A stretch of 64,000 bases of DNA. It comes from Sphingomonadaceae bacterium. Its GTDB lineage: Bacteria > Pseudomonadota > Alphaproteobacteria > Sphingomonadales > Sphingomonadaceae. The stretch is from contig RFPL01000011.1 of the NCBI GenBank assembly GCA_009926135.1, forward strand, positions 32,139 to 96,138. The letters run 5' to 3'. Shown one piece after another: positions 11,969 to 21,092 of the stretch. The notes under the pieces are model-generated. The model searched no databases and was not told where the DNA came from. It was given only the letters and a program-made list of their open reading frames with translations. Made by a program: the position numbers and the translations under genes. How positions within the stretch are numbered: position 1 is the stretch's first letter; the number at the start of each line of letters is the position of its first letter.

Positions 11969-13756
11969 ATGGCTTCCGCCCCTCCTTCCATACTTGGCAT
12001 CGACCGCTCGCTGACCGGCCGGGCCTGGCGCTGGCGCGGCGGGAACATGGACCTGTCGAACAGCCATGCCTCGCTCGATCATGACCTGGTAACGCAGTTG
12101 CTGCTGGCCCGCGGGGTGCCGCATGACGACGTGGAGCGACATCGCAACCCTTCGTTGCGTGCCTTCCTGCCCGATCCGTCCGCCTTTCGTGACATGGACC
12201 AGGCGGCAGAGCGGCTCGCCCAGGCGGTCCTGACCGGGGAAAGCCTGACGGTTTACGGCGATTATGACGTCGATGGCGCGACAAGCGCCGCCCTGCTGGT
12301 CCGCCTGCTGCGAATGCTGGGGCACGAGGCGCGCTATTACATCCCCGACCGCTTGCTTGAAGGCTATGGCCCTTCAGGCGAGGCGCTGGTCCGGTTGGGG
12401 GTTGAAGGCTCCAGCCTGATCGTGACGGTCGACTGCGGGGCCATGGCCTACGAAGCGCTTGAAATGGCCCATGCCGCTGGAATCGACGTGATCGTGGTCG
12501 ATCACCACAAGTGCGCTGCCGAACTGCCGCTGGCGACTGCCCTGGTGAATCCGAACCGGCTCGACGAGGATGATCTGGCGGCAGCACACGGCCACCTGGC
12601 GGCAGTGGGCGTTGCCTTCCTGCTGGCGATTGCAACCGTGCGCGTCCTGCGCCAGCGCGGCTTCTTCGAAAGCCGCGCGGAACCAGACCTGTTTTCGCTA
12701 CTCGATCTGGTTGCCCTGGGCACCGTGGCTGATGTCGCGGCATTACACGGGCTGAACCGGGCACTGGTGGCCCAAGGCCTGAAGGTCATGGCCCGGCGCG
12801 AGAACATCGGCATGGCAGCCCTGATCGACGCCAGCCGCCTGACCCGCGCCCCCACCTGCAGCGACTTGGGTTTTGCACTCGGCCCGCGGATCAATGCCGG
12901 AGGTCGGGTGGGTGAAGCGACGCTGGGGGTGCGGCTGCTGACCACGCAAGACCCGGACGAGGCCCGGGCCATCGCCGCCCAGCTTTCACAATTGAACGAA
13001 GAACGCCGCGCAATCGAGGCAGCGGTGCAGGAAGCGGCCGAGGCCCAGCTCGATGCCCAGCACAACCGGGCAGTTGTGGTCCTGGCCGGGGCGGGCTGGC
13101 ATCCTGGCGTGATCGGGATCGTTGCGGGCCGGATCAAGGAAAAGTCCGGTCGGCCGGCGATCATCATTGCGCTCGATGCCGATGAACATGGCAATGGCAA
13201 GGGATCAGGCCGCTCGATCGCCGGGGTGGACCTGGGAGCGGCCATCATTGCCGCGCGCGAAGCCGAATTGCTGGTGGCGGGCGGCGGCCATGCCATGGCG
13301 GCCGGGCTGACTGTGGCACCTGATCGCCTGACCGCGTTCGGGGATTTTCTCGACGAGCGGCTGGGTGCGGCCATCACAGCAGCCCAGTCCGGGCAATCGC
13401 TCGCGCTTGACCTTGCGGTTGCTCCGGGCGGACTGGTGCCCCCACTGGTCGAAACGCTGGAGAGCGCCGGCCCATACGGCATGGGCTGGCCCGGACCGCG
13501 TGTAGCGGTCGGCCCAGTGCGGTTGATCAAGGCAGATCTGGTCGGCAAGGACCATGTTCGGCTGATCGTGCGCGGGGACGATGGCGCCAGCTTCAAGGCC
13601 GTCGCCTTCCGCCAGGCTGAAACCGAACTTGGTCAGGCCCTCCTCAATCGCGCGCAAGGACGGCGATTCTGGCTCGCCGGACGGGCGAAGATCGACGATT
13701 GGGGCAGCCGTCCCGCAGCAGAACTGCACATTGACGATGCGGCCTGGGCTGATTGA
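11969..13756 (+). CDS. recJ: Single-stranded-DNA-specific exonuclease RecJ
   Basis: A 595-residue 5'-3' exonuclease on single-stranded DNA used in recombination and repair. DHH phosphoesterase motifs are clear: YGDYDVDG at 96-103 with Asp98, Asp100 and Asp102, then VDHH at 177-180. The DHHA1 part appears as GGGHAMAAG, and an OB-like C-terminal region follows. Length matches RecJ. The gene sits alone, divergent from the flavodoxin gene and followed by tRNA-Glu. I saw no LexA box in front of it. Confidence 0.93.
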   Translation: MASAPPSILGIDRSLTGRAWRWRGGNMDLSNSHASLDHDLVTQLLLARGVPHDDVERHRNPSLRAFLPDPSAFRDMDQAAERLAQAVLTGESLTVYGDYDVDGATSAALLVRLLRMLGHEARYYIPDRLLEGYGPSGEALVRLGVEGSSLIVTVDCGAMAYEALEMAHAAGIDVIVVDHHKCAAELPLATALVNPNRLDEDDLAAAHGHLAAVGVAFLLAIATVRVLRQRGFFESRAEPDLFSLLDLVALGTVADVAALHGLNRALVAQGLKVMARRENIGMAALIDASRLTRAPTCSDLGFALGPRINAGGRVGEATLGVRLLTTQDPDEARAIAAQLSQLNEERRAIEAAVQEAAEAQLDAQHNRAVVVLAGAGWHPGVIGIVAGRIKEKSGRPAIIIALDADEHGNGKGSGRSIAGVDLGAAIIAAREAELLVAGGGHAMAAGLTVAPDRLTAFGDFLDERLGAAITAAQSGQSLALDLAVAPGGLVPPLVETLESAGPYGMGWPGPRVAVGPVRLIKADLVGKDHVRLIVRGDDGASFKAVAFRQAETELGQALLNRAQGRRFWLAGRAKIDDWGSRPAAELHIDDAAWAD

Positions 13757-13776
13757 AATATTCTTGCAAAACCCGC

Positions 13777-13805
13777 TTGACCCTCTCCACGCGCTTGCCT
13801 AAACG
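13777..13805 (+). promoter_or_regulatory. Probable promoter of tRNA-Glu
   Basis: TTGACC at 13777-13782 and TAAACG at 13800-13805 with a 17-base spacer, in the short gap after recJ. TTGAC with optimal spacing is usual for stable RNA promoters in alphaproteobacteria. The predicted start is about 25 bases before the mature tRNA. Confidence 0.5.
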
Positions 13806-13836
13806 CCCGGCCTGCCTGACGGCCTAAAGCCGGTTT

Positions 13837-13912
13837 GGCCCCTTCGTCTAGCGGTCTAGGACGCGGCCCTTTCACGGCTGAAACACGGGTTCGATTCCCG
13901 TAGGGGTCACCA
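13837..13912 (+). tRNA. tRNA-Glu (UUC)
   Basis: Full cloverleaf of 76 bases with encoded CCA. The acceptor stem is GGCCCCT paired with AGGGGTC (one G-U), with discriminator A. The anticodon stem is CGGCC/GGCTG around the loop CTTTCAC, giving anticodon TTC at 13871-13873. The T arm is CGGGTTCGATTCCCG. It lies between recJ and phoR, with a good promoter in front. No integrase or duplicated 3' end is visible next to it. Confidence 0.96.
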
Positions 13913-13984
13913 CCAGCGTCCGGCAAGTGCCGGGCAAATGGTCGCTGGCATGGCTGGTCTGGACCTACTAATCATCCTACTGAC

Positions 13985-15169
13985 ATGACCGGCAAGCCCA
14001 ACCTTCCGATCGCAGGATTGTCCCTCGCCGCGCTGGGCGGGGTAGGCCTGGTCGTAGCCGGTGTCAGCCTGTGGCTTGTCGCTGCCGTGCTGCTGGTCTG
14101 GGGCGGCTCGCTGTGGCTGACCATGCCCGAGCCGGAAATCGCCGAGGTCCGCGTCGACAAGGCAGAGGTAACCCGTGACGCCGTGCGCGAGGCGATCGAA
14201 TCACTGGGGGCGCCGCTGCTGGTGCTGGAAGGCACGCGGATCGTGATGGCCAATGCCGCTGCACGCGCCGCGCTGGGAGGACATATCCAGGGCCAGGACG
14301 CGCGGATCGGGCTGCGCCACCCTGACGCAATGCGGCTGCTGGACATGGCCGACGGCGAAAGCGTTACCATCCCGGGCTTCACTGGCACGCGCAGCCTGTG
14401 GCAACTGACGCGCCGCAAGATCGATCGCCAGCGCTGGCTGATCGAGCTGGCCGACCGGACGACCGAGGCCGATATCAGCCGCGCGCATACCGATTTTGTT
14501 GCCAACGCCAGTCACGAACTGCGCACGCCGCTCGCCTCGATCATTGGCTATGTCGAGACCCTGGAGGAAGGCGGCCCAGCCGTCGATGCCGAGGCGGAGA
14601 AGCGCTTCCTGGGCGTCGTCCTGCGTGAAGCACGCCGTATGCTCTCGCTGGTCGAGGACCTGCTTTCGCTGAGCCATGCCGAGGCCGAGAAGCATGATCA
14701 CCCGACCGAACCCCTTGATCTGGGCAAGCTGGCCGCGCGCGTGGTTGGCGAGGTCGCGTCGCTGCGCGGCAAGGAGCGGGTCCAGCTGGTCACGGCTGCG
14801 GACGGCGCGGTGGTCGCCGGCGATTCGACGCAGCTCGAGCAATTGCTGCGCAACCTGATCGATAACGCCCTGAAGTACGGCGGAGTCGATTCGCCGGTCG
14901 AGGTAAGCGTAGCGGCACCACACTCCGGTACCGTGGAACTTTCCGTGGCCGACCACGGCCCCGGCATCGCTCCTGAACACCTGCCGCACCTTACCCGGCG
15001 CTTTTACCGGACCGATCCCGGCCGTAGTCGGGCCTCCGGCGGAACCGGACTGGGTCTGGCGATCGTCAAGCACATCGTCGAGCGGCATCGCGGCAAGATG
15101 GACATAGAAAGTACGCTGGGCGAAGGCACCAAGGTGAGCGTTTCGCTGCCTGTGCTGGCCGATGCGTGA
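13985..15169 (+). CDS. phoR: Phosphate regulon sensor kinase PhoR
   Basis: A 394-residue membrane histidine kinase sensing phosphate status through the Pst transporter and PhoU. It has two hydrophobic segments within residues 8-45, a PAS-like region, then the H-box FVANASHELRTPL with His177. The N box (DNALKYGG), G1 (DHGPGI) and G2 (GTGLGL) complete the kinase domain. It would phosphorylate PhoB, whose gene closes the same cluster 5 kb downstream. The Pho box begins directly after its stop codon, so phoR may be transcribed apart from pstS. Confidence 0.93.
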   Translation: MTGKPNLPIAGLSLAALGGVGLVVAGVSLWLVAAVLLVWGGSLWLTMPEPEIAEVRVDKAEVTRDAVREAIESLGAPLLVLEGTRIVMANAAARAALGGHIQGQDARIGLRHPDAMRLLDMADGESVTIPGFTGTRSLWQLTRRKIDRQRWLIELADRTTEADISRAHTDFVANASHELRTPLASIIGYVETLEEGGPAVDAEAEKRFLGVVLREARRMLSLVEDLLSLSHAEAEKHDHPTEPLDLGKLAARVVGEVASLRGKERVQLVTAADGAVVAGDSTQLEQLLRNLIDNALKYGGVDSPVEVSVAAPHSGTVELSVADHGPGIAPEHLPHLTRRFYRTDPGRSRASGGTGLGLAIVKHIVERHRGKMDIESTLGEGTKVSVSLPVLADA

Positions 15170-15187
15170 TTGTCATAAACCTGTCAT
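15170..15187 (+). promoter_or_regulatory. Pho box (PhoB-binding site)
   Basis: TTGTCATAAACCTGTCAT matches the Pho box consensus (two CTGTCAT-type 7-mers around an A/T spacer) in 17 of 18 positions. It lies about 50 bases upstream of pstS, right after the phoR stop. It marks the main phosphate-starvation promoter of the pst operon. Confidence 0.88.
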
Positions 15188-15235
15188 GGAACTACTCCAG
15201 AGCGGCCAGGTCATCGCCAAAGAGGGGCTGATTCC

Positions 15236-16270
15236 ATGACTAAGACCAAGCTTTTGATTGCCGCTGCCGCCACCACCCTGCTGGCCGCCTGCGGCACCCA
15301 GTCGACTTCGCGCGATCAGATCCGCGCCGTCGGCTCGTCCACCGTCTATCCGTTTGCCAAGGCGATCTCGGACTCGCTCGCAAAGTCGAACACCGAGATC
15401 AAGTCGCCGATCATCGAATCGACCGGCACTGGCGCCGGCATGAAGCTGTTCTGCGCCGGGGTTGGCGTGCAGCATCCCGACATCGTCAATGCCTCGCGCC
15501 GGATGAAGAAGTCCGAGTTCGAGGACTGCCAGAAGAACGGCGTGAAGGACATCATCGAGGTCCAGGTCGGCCTTGACGGGATTGCCTTCGCCGAAGCCAA
15601 GGATGGTCCGTCGATCGCCCTGACCCAGGCCGATGTCTACAAGGCGCTGGCCGCCAATCCGTTCGGCAAGCCCAACACCGCCAAGAACTGGTCGGACGTG
15701 AACCCGGCACTGCCGGCGATCCCGATCCTGGTTTACGGCCCGCCGTCGACCTCGGGCACGCGTGACGCGCTCAAGGAACTGGTCCTGATGAAGGGCTGTG
15801 ACACCGATCCAGCGATGAAGGCACTGAAGGACAGCGACAAGGCAAAGCACGAAAAGATCTGCACCGAAGTGCGGAACGACGGCGCCTATGTCGATGCCGG
15901 CGAGAACGACAATCTGATCGTCCAGAAGCTGGAAGCCAACCCCAAGGCGCTCGGCGTGTTCGGGTTCTCCTACCTGGAAGAAAACGCCGACAAGCTGAAG
16001 GGTTCGCCGATGAACGGCGTCAATCCGACCTATACCTCGATCTCCGATTTCAGCTATCCAGGTGCCCGGCCGCTTTACATCTACGTAAAGTCTGCGCACG
16101 TCAGCGCGATCAAGGGGCTCAAGGAATTTGTGGCGGAATGGGCCAAGAACTGGAGCAAGGGCGGACTGCTCGCGCGCCAGGGCATGGTTGTTTCGCCTGA
16201 TGACGTCCAGGCCAAGAATGCCAAGGTGGCCAGTGACCTGACCATCATGGACGCCAGCGGCCTCAAGTAA
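15236..16270 (+). CDS. pstS: Phosphate ABC transporter substrate-binding lipoprotein PstS
   Basis: A 344-residue periplasmic phosphate receptor. The N-terminus ends in a lipobox LAAC with Cys19, so it is probably a lipoprotein. VGSSTVYPFAKA is the phosphate-binding motif and ESTGTGAG a second phosphate-contact loop. A longer-loop PstS with extra cysteines (FCAG, FEDC, GCD, KICTE) is common in alphaproteobacteria. The gene is first in the PhoB-controlled operon and leads into pstC after 29 bases. Confidence 0.92.
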   Translation: MTKTKLLIAAAATTLLAACGTQSTSRDQIRAVGSSTVYPFAKAISDSLAKSNTEIKSPIIESTGTGAGMKLFCAGVGVQHPDIVNASRRMKKSEFEDCQKNGVKDIIEVQVGLDGIAFAEAKDGPSIALTQADVYKALAANPFGKPNTAKNWSDVNPALPAIPILVYGPPSTSGTRDALKELVLMKGCDTDPAMKALKDSDKAKHEKICTEVRNDGAYVDAGENDNLIVQKLEANPKALGVFGFSYLEENADKLKGSPMNGVNPTYTSISDFSYPGARPLYIYVKSAHVSAIKGLKEFVAEWAKNWSKGGLLARQGMVVSPDDVQAKNAKVASDLTIMDASGLK

Positions 16271-16299
16271 GTTCAGAGTAACAGGGACCAGTACGAACG

Positions 16300-17694
16300 A
16301 TGTCGCCAGCCATTCCTCTCCTGCTCGCCCTCGGGCTGGGCCTGGTTGCATGGCTGGCGGCGCGTTCGAAGGCCTGGGCCTTCAAGCGCGCCGCACCGCC
16401 CGGCACGCGCGCACCGCTTCATTCGCTGCCCAATTACCATGGCTGGTACGTCGCGCTCTGGACCGTCGTGCCGGCCATTGCCTTTGCGGCGGTGTGGAGT
16501 GCGATCAGCCCCGGGCTGATTATCGGACAGGCCCTGTCCAATCCGGCTGCGGCAAGCCTGCCGGCCTTCGGGGTTGAACGGGATTCGATCGTGGCAGAGG
16601 CCTATGCTGTCGCCTCGGGATCGTCAGCCGCTGCCTTCAATCCCGCCGCAAGTGCACTGGTTGAGCCGTTCTCTTCCGCAATCCGCCAGTTCGGCACGAT
16701 TGGCCTGGCGGTAACGCTGGTGCTTGGCTTTGCCGGCGGAGCCTATGCCTTCCTGAAGCTCCGCGCCGATTTCACCGCCCGGACCCGAGTGGAACGTGCG
16801 GTGATGACGGGTTTGCTCCTGGCCTCGCTGGTGGCAATCCTGACAACGTTCGGCATCGTTGCCTCGTTGCTGTTCGAAACGATCCGCTTTTTCGGGTTCG
16901 TCAGCCCGGCCGAGTTCCTGTTCGGCACGCATTGGGGTCCAGACCCGATGGCCGCGCCCGGAGCCAATCTGGGCGAAAACTATGGCGCGCTGCCGCTGTT
17001 CTGGGGCACGATCTTCATCGGCGCAATCATCGCCATGCTGGTTGCCATCCCGCTCGGCCTCATGAGCGCGATCTATCTGACGCAATATGCCAGCGCTGCT
17101 GTCCGCAAGTGGATGAAGCCGCTGCTCGAGATTCTCGCCGGCGTGCCCACCGTGGTCTACGGCTATTTCGCCGCGCTCACCGTCGCGCCGCTGGTGCGTG
17201 ATACGGCCCAGGCCATCGGCATTGCCAGCGCGTCGAGCGAAAGCGCCATGGCAGCCGGTCTAGTCATGGGGATCATGATCATCCCCTTCGTCTCTTCGAT
17301 GGCGGATGACAGCATTGCAGCCGTCCCCCAGGCAATGCGTGACGGCAGCCTGGCGCTGGGCGCAACCACCTCGGAAACGATCAAGAAGGTGCTGATCCCG
17401 GCCGCGCTTCCCGGTATTGTCGCCGGGGTGATGCTGGCCGTCAGCCGCGCAATTGGCGAGACAATGATCGTGGTCATGGCCGCTGGCGCCACCGCCCGGC
17501 TTACCGCCAATCCGTTTGAATCGATGACCACGGTCACCTTCCAGATCGTTGCGATGCTGACTGGCGAAGGCAGTTTCGATCACCCGGCAACACTTTCGGC
17601 CTTTGCCCTGGGCTTCGTGCTGTTCTGCGTTACCCTGTCCCTCAACTTCATCGCCCTGCGCGTCGTAAAGCGGTTCCGCGAAGCCTATGAGTAA
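16300..17694 (+). CDS. pstC: Phosphate ABC transporter permease PstC
   Basis: A 464-residue inner-membrane permease that forms the phosphate channel with PstA. It is longer than the E. coli protein because of an N-terminal domain of about 170 residues with two or more extra membrane segments. The permease core follows, with several membrane helices and the cytoplasmic EAA-like loop around AVPQAMRDGSLALGATTSE. The end overlaps pstA by eight bases. Long PstC/PstA pairs of this kind are usual in related alphaproteobacteria. Confidence 0.9.
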   Translation: MSPAIPLLLALGLGLVAWLAARSKAWAFKRAAPPGTRAPLHSLPNYHGWYVALWTVVPAIAFAAVWSAISPGLIIGQALSNPAAASLPAFGVERDSIVAEAYAVASGSSAAAFNPAASALVEPFSSAIRQFGTIGLAVTLVLGFAGGAYAFLKLRADFTARTRVERAVMTGLLLASLVAILTTFGIVASLLFETIRFFGFVSPAEFLFGTHWGPDPMAAPGANLGENYGALPLFWGTIFIGAIIAMLVAIPLGLMSAIYLTQYASAAVRKWMKPLLEILAGVPTVVYGYFAALTVAPLVRDTAQAIGIASASSESAMAAGLVMGIMIIPFVSSMADDSIAAVPQAMRDGSLALGATTSETIKKVLIPAALPGIVAGVMLAVSRAIGETMIVVMAAGATARLTANPFESMTTVTFQIVAMLTGEGSFDHPATLSAFALGFVLFCVTLSLNFIALRVVKRFREAYE

Positions 17695-18916
17695 CGTCTC
17701 TTCCGCCCGCCTGAAGGCCCGCTACGCCGCCGAGCGCCGCTTCCGTGCGCTTGGGCTGGCTGCCGTCGTATTCTCAGCCATGGTGCTGGCATTCCTGCTG
17801 GTGACCATGACCGCGAACGCCGTTGGCGGGTTCAAGCGCGCCGAACTGCGGTTTCCAGTTGATCTGGCTGCCAGCGGACTGACGGTTGATCCCGCCAGCC
17901 TGGCGTCCGGGGATGCTGTCGCGCTGCTTGAAACTGCCGGCCTGCCCGATGTCGTCGCACTGAATGCGACCAAGGCGCTGGGTGCAGAAGGCGCGGCAGA
18001 GGTTGATCCGCAGGCCTGGCGCGAACTGGCACGGACTATCGCCGCCGATCCCCAGTCGCTGCGCGGCACGGTCGAGGCCGAGCTCCCGGCCAGCGACGAC
18101 CTCGCTTCGGCGCTGCGGGGCGACGGCGCTTCGGACAGCCTCAAGGCCATGGCGACCCGGCTCAAGGCCGAGGGCAAGCTGGCCCAGGCCTGGGATCCAG
18201 GGTTCCTGAGCCGCGCCGATGCCACCGGCCCCCAGGCCGTCGGCATCTGGGGAGCGCTCAAGGGCTCGATGCTGACCATGCTGATCACGCTTGCCCTGGC
18301 CTTCCCGATCGGCGTTCTGGCGGCCGTCTATCTTGAGGAATATGCCCCCAAGAACCGTTGGACCGAAGTGATCGAGGTGTCGATCAACAACCTGGCCGCG
18401 GTGCCATCGATCATCTTTGGTCTGCTAGGTCTGGCCGTGTTCCTGGCGATCTTCCCGAACTATCGCTCGGCCCCGTTGATCGGCGGCATGACCCTGGCCT
18501 TGATGACCATGCCGGTGATCGTCATTTCCGGACGCAATGCGATCAAGGCCGTGCCGCCCTCGATCCGCGATGCTGCGCTGGCCGTAGGCGCCAGCCGGGT
18601 CCAGACCGTGTTCCACCATGTCCTGCCGCTGGCCCTGCCGGGCATCCTGACCGGCACCATCATCGGCATGGCCCGCGCGCTGGGTGAAACTGCGCCGCTG
18701 CTGATGATCGGGATGCGCGCCTTCGTCGCGACGCCGCCCGAAGGCTTCACCTCGCCCGCCTCGGTTCTGCCGGTCCAGATCTTCCTCTGGTCGGACGAGA
18801 TCGACCGCGGCTTTGTCGAGCGTACCTCGGCCGCAATCATCGTCCTGCTGGCCTTCCTGCTGGTGATGAACGGCCTCGCCATCTACCTCCGCAACCGTTT
18901 CGAGAAACGCTGGTAA
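17687..18916 (+). CDS. pstA: Phosphate ABC transporter permease PstA
   Basis: A 409-residue partner permease of PstC. One membrane segment near residues 20-45 is followed by a periplasmic insert of roughly 150 residues, then the permease core with the EAA-type loop [16 protein letters not shown]. Length is above that of the E. coli protein (about 296), mirroring the extended PstC. It starts inside the pstC stop region and is followed 10 bases later by pstB. Confidence 0.9.
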   Translation: MSNVSSARLKARYAAERRFRALGLAAVVFSAMVLAFLLVTMTANAVGGFKRAELRFPVDLAASGLTVDPASLASGDAVALLETAGLPDVVALNATKALGAEGAAEVDPQAWRELARTIAADPQSLRGTVEAELPASDDLASALRGDGASDSLKAMATRLKAEGKLAQAWDPGFLSRADATGPQAVGIWGALKGSMLTMLITLALAFPIGVLAAVYLEEYAPKNRWTEVIEVSINNLAAVPSIIFGLLGLAVFLAIFPNYRSAPLIGGMTLALMTMPVIVISGRNAIKAVPPSIRDAALAVGASRVQTVFHHVLPLALPGILTGTIIGMARALGETAPLLMIGMRAFVATPPEGFTSPASVLPVQIFLWSDEIDRGFVERTSAAIIVLLAFLLVMNGLAIYLRNRFEKRW

Positions 18917-18926
18917 ACCCGCTCCC

Positions 18927-19712
18927 ATGACCACCCAACACAACCTTGATCCCGTGAACGCCAAGATCAGCGCGCGCGACGTCTCCATCTACTATGGCGA
19001 CAAGCGCGCGATCGATAACGTTTCGATCGACATCCCGACCGAGTACGTGACAGCCTTCATCGGTCCGTCGGGCTGCGGCAAGTCGACCTTCCTGCGCTCG
19101 CTCAACCGGATGAACGACACGATCGCCGGCGCGCGGGTCGAAGGTGAGATCACGCTTGATGGGGAAGACATCTACACGTCCGGGATGGACGTGGTGCAAT
19201 TGCGCGCGCGGGTGGGCATGGTGTTCCAGAAGCCCAACCCATTCCCCAAGTCGATTTACGAAAATGTCGCTTATGGCCCGCGCATTCACGGCCTGACGGG
19301 AAGCAAGGCCGATCTCGACGGGATCGTCGAAAAGTCGCTCAAGCGCGCCGGCCTGTGGGATGAAGTAAAGGACCGCCTGGCTGAAAGCGGCACGGCCCTG
19401 TCGGGCGGGCAGCAGCAGCGCCTGTGCATCGCCCGCGCTATCGCGGTCGATCCCGAAGTGATCCTGATGGACGAGCCCTGCTCGGCACTCGACCCGATTG
19501 CCACGGCCCGTATCGAGGAACTGATTGACGAGCTGAAGGGCCGCTACGCGATCGTCATTGTCACCCACTCGATGCAGCAGGCCGCGCGCGTTTCGCAGCG
19601 CACCGCCTTTTTCCACCTCGGCAAGATGGTGGAATACGGCAAGACCAGCGACATCTTCACCAATCCCCGCGAAGAGCGGACCAAGGATTACATCACCGGG
19701 CGTTACGGGTAA
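18927..19712 (+). CDS. pstB: Phosphate ABC transporter ATPase PstB
   Basis: A 261-residue ATPase that drives phosphate import. Walker A is GPSGCGKST at 46-54, the signature is [15 protein letters not shown], and Walker B is [13 protein letters not shown]. The D loop and His switch ([12 protein letters not shown]) are intact, so it should be active. It also relays transport status to PhoR through PhoU. It sits between pstA and phoU with gaps of only 10 and 5 bases. Confidence 0.96.
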   Translation: MTTQHNLDPVNAKISARDVSIYYGDKRAIDNVSIDIPTEYVTAFIGPSGCGKSTFLRSLNRMNDTIAGARVEGEITLDGEDIYTSGMDVVQLRARVGMVFQKPNPFPKSIYENVAYGPRIHGLTGSKADLDGIVEKSLKRAGLWDEVKDRLAESGTALSGGQQQRLCIARAIAVDPEVILMDEPCSALDPIATARIEELIDELKGRYAIVIVTHSMQQAARVSQRTAFFHLGKMVEYGKTSDIFTNPREERTKDYITGRYG

Positions 19713-19717
19713 AAATC

Positions 19718-20401
19718 ATGGCACAGGAACATACCGTCAAGGCGTTCGACGAGGACATCACCCGGCTGCGCGGCCTGATCGCGGAGATGGGCGGTCTGGC
19801 CGAGGTTTCGCTGGCCGAGGCGATGGAAGCCCTGGTCAAGGGCAACAGCGAACTCGCCAAGGGCGTGATCGCCCGCGACAAGCGGATCGATTCGCTGGAG
19901 GCCGAGGTCGACAAGCTGGCGATCCGCGTTATCGCCCTGCGCGCACCGATGGCCGATGACCTGCGCGAAGTGATTGCCGCGCTGAAGATCGCCGGGGTGG
20001 TCGAGCGGATCGGCGACTATGCCAAGAACATCGCCAAGAGCACCGACAAGATTGAGCATCGCCGCAAGTTTGACCCCCTCACCCTGATCCCGGCGATGGC
20101 CGAAGTCGCGGGCGGAATGGTCCACGACGTGATGACCGCCTTCGCCGCCCGCGATGCGGCCCTGGCGGCTGAGATCGTCGCGCGCGACGACAAGGTCGAT
20201 GCCTTCTACAATTCGATCTTCCGCAACCTGGTCAGCCACATGATCGAAAATCCCACTTCGATCAGCAGCGCAGCCGAACTCCTCTTCGTTGCCCGCAATA
20301 TTGAGCGGATCGGCGATCACGCCACCAATGTCGCCGAAATGGTCCACTATGCCGCGACCGGTGCCTATCTGACCGACCGGGAAGACCTGGCAGGAGCCTG
20401 A
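19718..20401 (+). CDS. phoU: Phosphate signalling protein PhoU
   Basis: A 227-residue all-helical protein with two PhoU repeats of about 100 residues each. Conserved acidic runs such as DKRIDSLEAEVDKLA and the RIGDYAKNIAK / RIGDHATNVAE pair bind metal in this family. PhoU keeps PhoR in the non-activating state when phosphate is plentiful. The gene has only one base before the phoB start codon region, so the two are co-transcribed. Confidence 0.94.
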   Translation: MAQEHTVKAFDEDITRLRGLIAEMGGLAEVSLAEAMEALVKGNSELAKGVIARDKRIDSLEAEVDKLAIRVIALRAPMADDLREVIAALKIAGVVERIGDYAKNIAKSTDKIEHRRKFDPLTLIPAMAEVAGGMVHDVMTAFAARDAALAAEIVARDDKVDAFYNSIFRNLVSHMIENPTSISSAAELLFVARNIERIGDHATNVAEMVHYAATGAYLTDREDLAGA

Positions 20402-20402
20402 C

Positions 20403-21092
20403 ATGAGCAAACCGCGCCTGCTGCTGGTTGAGGACGATCCGGCGCTGGCCGAACTGCTGGAATTCCGCTTCACTACGGAAGGCTATGCGGTAACCTCCAC
20501 CCCTGATGGCGATGAAGCCCTGCTGCTCGCGCAGGAGGAAGCACCCGATCTGGTCGTGCTTGACTGGATGGTCGAGGGGACCAGCGGGATCGAAGTCTGC
20601 CGCCGCCTGCGCCGCGACAAGGCCACCGCTCACGTACCGATCATCATGCTGACCGCGCGCGGGGCCGAGGATGACAAGATCCGCGGGCTGGAAACCGGGG
20701 CCGACGATTACCTGACCAAGCCCTTCTCCCCGCGCGAACTGATCGCCCGCGTCGGCGCGATCATGCGCCGCATTCGTCCGGCCTTGGCGGGGGAGACAAT
20801 TGCCGTCGGCGATCTGTCGCTCGACGCGACCGCCCACAAGGTGACCCGGCGCGGTCAGGTGATCCAGCTCGGCCCGACCGAGTTCCGCCTGCTCAAGTTC
20901 TTCATGGAACACCCCGGCCGCGTGTTCAGCCGGGGGCAACTGCTCGATGCCGTCTGGGGTACCGAGAGCGAGATCGAACTGCGCACGGTCGACGTCCACA
21001 TCCGCCGCCTGCGCAAGGGGATCGAGCTGGATGACGCGCCCGATCCGGTACGGACGGTACGCTCGGCGGGGTATTCGCTGGAAGCGGTCTAG
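20403..21092 (+). CDS. phoB: Phosphate regulon response regulator PhoB
   Basis: A 229-residue OmpR/PhoB-type regulator. The receiver domain has the acidic pocket at residues 10-12 and the phosphoacceptor Asp54, with Lys in LTKPFSPREL. The C-terminal winged helix (about 130-229) contains the RTVDVHIRRLRKGI recognition region. It would bind the Pho box at 15170-15187 and activate its own operon. Its TAG stop lies within CTAG shared with the convergent epimerase gene. Confidence 0.95.
   Translation: MSKPRLLLVEDDPALAELLEFRFTTEGYAVTSTPDGDEALLLAQEEAPDLVVLDWMVEGTSGIEVCRRLRRDKATAHVPIIMLTARGAEDDKIRGLETGADDYLTKPFSPRELIARVGAIMRRIRPALAGETIAVGDLSLDATAHKVTRRGQVIQLGPTEFRLLKFFMEHPGRVFSRGQLLDAVWGTESEIELRTVDVHIRRLRKGIELDDAPDPVRTVRSAGYSLEAV

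Noticed and set aside
13837..13985. tRNA-Glu as an integration site
   Set aside because: No integrase, and no second copy of the tRNA 3' end was seen in the window; phoR follows directly.
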